Source: JABFRZ01 sp964631945 (GTDB taxonomy: Bacteria; Planctomycetota; UBA1135; GCA-002686595). From it: a stretch of 64,000 nucleotides of DNA. Positions 62,299-64,000 of the stretch are shown in pieces; positions within the stretch are counted from its first letter, which is position 1; every line of letters starts with the position of its first letter. The notes below the pieces were generated by a model. It was not told the origin of the DNA, searched no databases, and worked only from the letters and a program-made list of their open reading frames with translations. The stretch spans positions 1-64,000 of the forward strand of contig CAZWAY010000003.1 of NCBI GenBank assembly GCA_964631945.1, read 5' to 3'. A program made the position numbers and the translations under genes.

Positions 62299-62772
62299 AT
62301 GGCTCCGACCTGCACCGTCACCGGCGCCTCGGGAAAGAAGGTCAGCGAGACGACGCTCACGCACCTTCTCCGCGAGGAGGCGCTACCGCGCATCGTGGGA
62401 CGCCAGTGGTTCTTCTGCTCGGACCCGGGCTGCGACGTCGTCTACTTCACTGCGGACGGCGAGACCCTCACCAAGGACGCGCTCAAGGTCCGCGTCGGCC
62501 TGAAGGAGAACGGGACGCCCAGGCCGCTCTGCTACTGCTTCGGGTACGACCTCGAGGACGTCGAGCGCGAGGCCGCGGCCGCCGAGGACTCCGTCATCGC
62601 GGCCGCGATCACCGAGCAGTGTCGCCAGGGGCTCGACCGGTGCGAGGAAACGAACCCACAGGGTTCGTGCTGCCTCGGGAACGTCCGGCGTGTGTTCCTC
62701 GAGGCCCGGGGTGGCGCGGGCGGCGATTCGCACGACTGCTGCTCGAGTAGGCCGCGCAGGGAGGACTCGTGA
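62299..62772 (+). CDS. Putative iron-sulfur or zinc-binding metallochaperone (CopZ N-domain-like)
   Basis: Protein of 157 aa. From memory, CSDPGCDVVYFTADGETLTK near 40-59 and PLCYCFGYDLEDVE near 75-88 resemble the N-terminal zinc and [2Fe-2S] domain of Archaeoglobus-type CopZ, which occurs in mer and copper operons as an 'iron-sulfur cluster-binding metallochaperone'. Further Cys lie in ITEQCRQGLDRCEETNPQGS and CCLGNVRRVF, and it ends with CCSSR. It probably binds or delivers metal in the cytoplasm. Its ATG lies at the predicted transcription start. It overlaps merT by 4 nt. Confidence 0.8.
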   Translation: MAPTCTVTGASGKKVSETTLTHLLREEALPRIVGRQWFFCSDPGCDVVYFTADGETLTKDALKVRVGLKENGTPRPLCYCFGYDLEDVEREAAAAEDSVIAAAITEQCRQGLDRCEETNPQGSCCLGNVRRVFLEARGGAGGDSHDCCSSRPRREDS

Positions 62773-63419
62773 GCGCGCACACACGAAGGAACCTCGGCGC
62801 TTGGACCGTGACGGGCGCCACGCTCTCGGCCGTGCTCTCGTCCGCGTGCTGCTGGCTCCCGCTGCTCCTGCTGGCGTTTGGCGCGTCGGCAACGGGGCTC
62901 TCGGCGACCTTCGAGGCCTACCGGATGCCGCTGCTCGTCGCGGCTGGCTCACTGCTCGCGACGGGGTTCTATCTCGTTTACCTCCGCAAGCCCGTCTGTC
63001 AACCCGGGAGTACTTGCTCCGTCCCGAGTTCCAGACTTGCGCGGTGTAACAAGGGCATGTTGTGGATCGCCACGGTGCTCGTCGGCGCATTCGCGTTCTT
63101 CCCGAACTACGTGGGAGCGCTTCTCGGCGGACGAGCGGCAGATTCCGTGGAAGGTGCGACCGTCCACCTGGAGATCGAAGGGATGACCTGCGAGGCTTGC
63201 GCCCTGCACATCGAGGAGGAGCTACGCTCCGTTCCGGGCGTGCGCGCGGCCCGGATCACCTACGACGAGCGTCGCGCCACCATCACCGCCGACCCCACGA
63301 CTCCGCCAACGGAAGCGGAGCTCGTCCAGGCGGTCGAGCAAGCCGGGTACAAGGCGACCATGCTCCACGGTTCACTGAACGCAACCAGCATTTCACCACA
63401 AGAAAGGAAAGTCCCATGA
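62769..63419 (+). CDS. merTP: MerT-MerP fusion mercuric transporter
   Basis: Protein of 216 aa joining a MerT-type membrane part to a MerP-type domain. The MerT part has the vicinal Cys pair in its first helix (LSSACCWLPLLLLAFGASAT), a second helix (MPLLVAAGSLLATGFYLVY), a Cys-containing loop (CQPGSTC, RCNKG) and a third helix. From residue ~133, EGATVHLEIEGMTCEACALH is a standard heavy-metal-associated domain with GMTCEAC. It would bring Hg(II) into the cell, normally for a reductase, but no merA is seen in the window. It overlaps both neighbours by 4 nt. Confidence 0.88.
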   Translation: MSAHTRRNLGAWTVTGATLSAVLSSACCWLPLLLLAFGASATGLSATFEAYRMPLLVAAGSLLATGFYLVYLRKPVCQPGSTCSVPSSRLARCNKGMLWIATVLVGAFAFFPNYVGALLGGRAADSVEGATVHLEIEGMTCEACALHIEEELRSVPGVRAARITYDERRATITADPTTPPTEAELVQAVEQAGYKATMLHGSLNATSISPQERKVP

Positions 63420-63706
63420 TCAAGCTCTCCCTCATCGGCCTGGGCAGTCTCGCGCTCGCGACCGCAGGCGCCTTCGGCCTCGCGAGTTCCGGTACGGACC
63501 GCGCCGATTGCCCCGGCAAGATCGCCTGTCCGCTCACGGGAGAGGAGATCTGCCGCGACCAGTGCCCGACCATCGACTCCGGCCGAGAGGACTGCCCGGG
63601 ACGCATCGAGTGCCCGCTCACGGGAGAACTCGTCTGCGTCGATCAGTGCCCGCTCGACCAGACGAGTGCTTCGGTCCCTGTGGCTCGCCCTTGCTGCAAG
63701 AAGTAG
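63416..63706 (+). CDS. Secreted tandem-repeat Cys-rich protein
   Basis: Protein of 96 aa with an export signal (LSLIGLGSLALATAGAFGLA). Two near-identical repeats follow: DCPGKIACPLTGEEICRDQC and DCPGRIECPLTGELVCVDQC, each with four Cys in the pattern CPGxIxCPLTGExxCxDQCP. It ends PCCKK. Ten cysteines in about 70 mature residues indicate soft-metal binding, here presumably Hg(II), outside the cytoplasm. The ATG overlaps the merTP stop (ATGA). I do not recognise the repeat family. Confidence 0.78.
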   Translation: MIKLSLIGLGSLALATAGAFGLASSGTDRADCPGKIACPLTGEEICRDQCPTIDSGREDCPGRIECPLTGELVCVDQCPLDQTSASVPVARPCCKK

Positions 63707-63729
63707 GCGTCGCTGCCTTCGCCTGACGC

Positions 63730-64000
63730 ATGCGCAACTTCGTCGTCCTCGGGATCGTCCTCGCGCTCTTCGGCTGCACGCGGCCGAAGGAGCGCCCATC
63801 CACGCCCGCCGAAATCGCCGAGGTGACGTTCCACGTACTCGGCCTCCAGAAGACGCCCTCCGGCGCGACATGACGTGGGTGACCGGACAAGGTCACCGAG
63901 TCCCTGGAAGGGGCTCATCCCAGCAGACGGACCGAGTGGAACTACGACGAGGACCTCGTCACGATCGCCTTCGATCCTCGGGAGACGAACGCCGAGGAAC
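63730..64000 (+). CDS. Probable UxxU selenoprotein: MerP-like lipoprotein, 3' end outside window
   Basis: Lipoprotein signal MRNFVVLGIVLALFGC, then a MerP-like domain: VTFHVLGLQKTPSGAT, TGA, Arg-Gly, TGA, PDKVTESLEG, YDEDLVTIAFDPRETN. The two in-frame TGA codons (63871-63873 and 63880-63882) fall exactly where the metal-binding CxxC of this fold belongs, and the protein pattern continues past them to the window end. Reading both as selenocysteine gives U48-R-G-U51. A bacterial-SECIS-like hairpin follows (separate entry). The alternative is a pseudogene with two Cys-to-stop changes, which would be a striking coincidence. It lies 23 nt after the Cys-repeat gene in the mer operon. Confidence 0.75.
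63898..63916 (+). promoter_or_regulatory. Candidate bacterial SECIS hairpin
   Basis: GAGTCCC (63898-63904) pairs with GGGGCTC (63910-63916), seven pairs with one G-U, loop TGGAA containing the GG expected in bacterial SECIS loops. The loop lies 22 nt after the second TGA and 31 nt after the first, within the known 16-37 nt range for both. A second hairpin (GGTGACC 63878-63884 / GGTCACC 63891-63897, loop GGACAA) overlaps the second TGA and could serve the first instead. Confidence 0.6.

Noticed and set aside
63730..63873. Reading the last gene as a complete 47-aa lipoprotein ending at the first TGA
   Set aside because: Recognisable MerP-like sequence continues in the same frame after both TGA codons, and both sit exactly at the CxxC positions.
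1..64000. CRISPR arrays, tRNA or rRNA genes, insertion-sequence transposases
   Set aside because: I looked for regularly spaced direct repeats, tRNA T-arms, rRNA signature words and transposase motifs and found none I could support.

Overview
A GC-rich (roughly 65-68%) bacterial window with compact operons, many 1-4 nt gene overlaps and an ECF-like sigma factor on an integrative-type element. Composition and gene families would fit a Planctomycetota- or Myxococcota-like genome, but there is no rRNA, tRNA or housekeeping gene to confirm this. The whole window reads as accessory DNA.

1-21.7 kb is a defence island on the plus strand. A large adenine methylase (5' end outside the window), a helicase, a DUF1998 protein and a PLD-type nuclease form a DISARM core (drmMI-drmA-drmB-drmC). 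It runs directly into a DruH-like protein and a 2,074-aa DruE-like helicase (Druantia type III), then a Vsr-like endonuclease and a cytosine-5 methylase. The two systems look fused into one composite locus.

21.6-27.3 kb holds a B12-binding-type radical SAM protein divergent from a small XRE regulator, with tandem palindromic operators between them. Next comes a minus-strand four-gene operon (basic protein, HNH protein, two membrane proteins) whose stop and start codons overlap or abut. Upstream of it, 25.5-27.3 kb has no gene but carries perfect hairpins every 40-100 nt. GNRA and UUCG loops appear on the minus strand, so I read it as a very large structured RNA.

27.4-47.2 kb is a mobile-element backbone: two short RadC proteins, an ArdC-like antirestriction protein, a replication-initiator-like protein, an excisionase-type HTH, ParA and a partner, an ECF-like sigma factor, an orphan DNA methylase, a TraD/TraG-like coupling ATPase and a coiled-coil membrane protein. 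Six of its genes have leaders in which a CCTCC-type element and a stem can sequester the Shine-Dalgarno sequence. Three also have an inverted mimic of their own 5' coding sequence about 175-190 nt upstream.

47.7-61.4 kb is a minus-strand heavy-metal efflux operon: outer-membrane channel, adaptor, P-type ATPase, CzcA-type RND pump, Cys-rich lipoprotein, second adaptor, second RND pump. 61.8-64.0 kb is a mercury module: MerR with the three diagnostic cysteines, a metallochaperone, a MerT-MerP fusion, a Cys-repeat secreted protein, and a lipoprotein whose MerP-like CxxC motif is encoded TGA-xx-xx-TGA followed by a SECIS-like hairpin. That last gene is a probable UxxU selenoprotein, cut by the window end.
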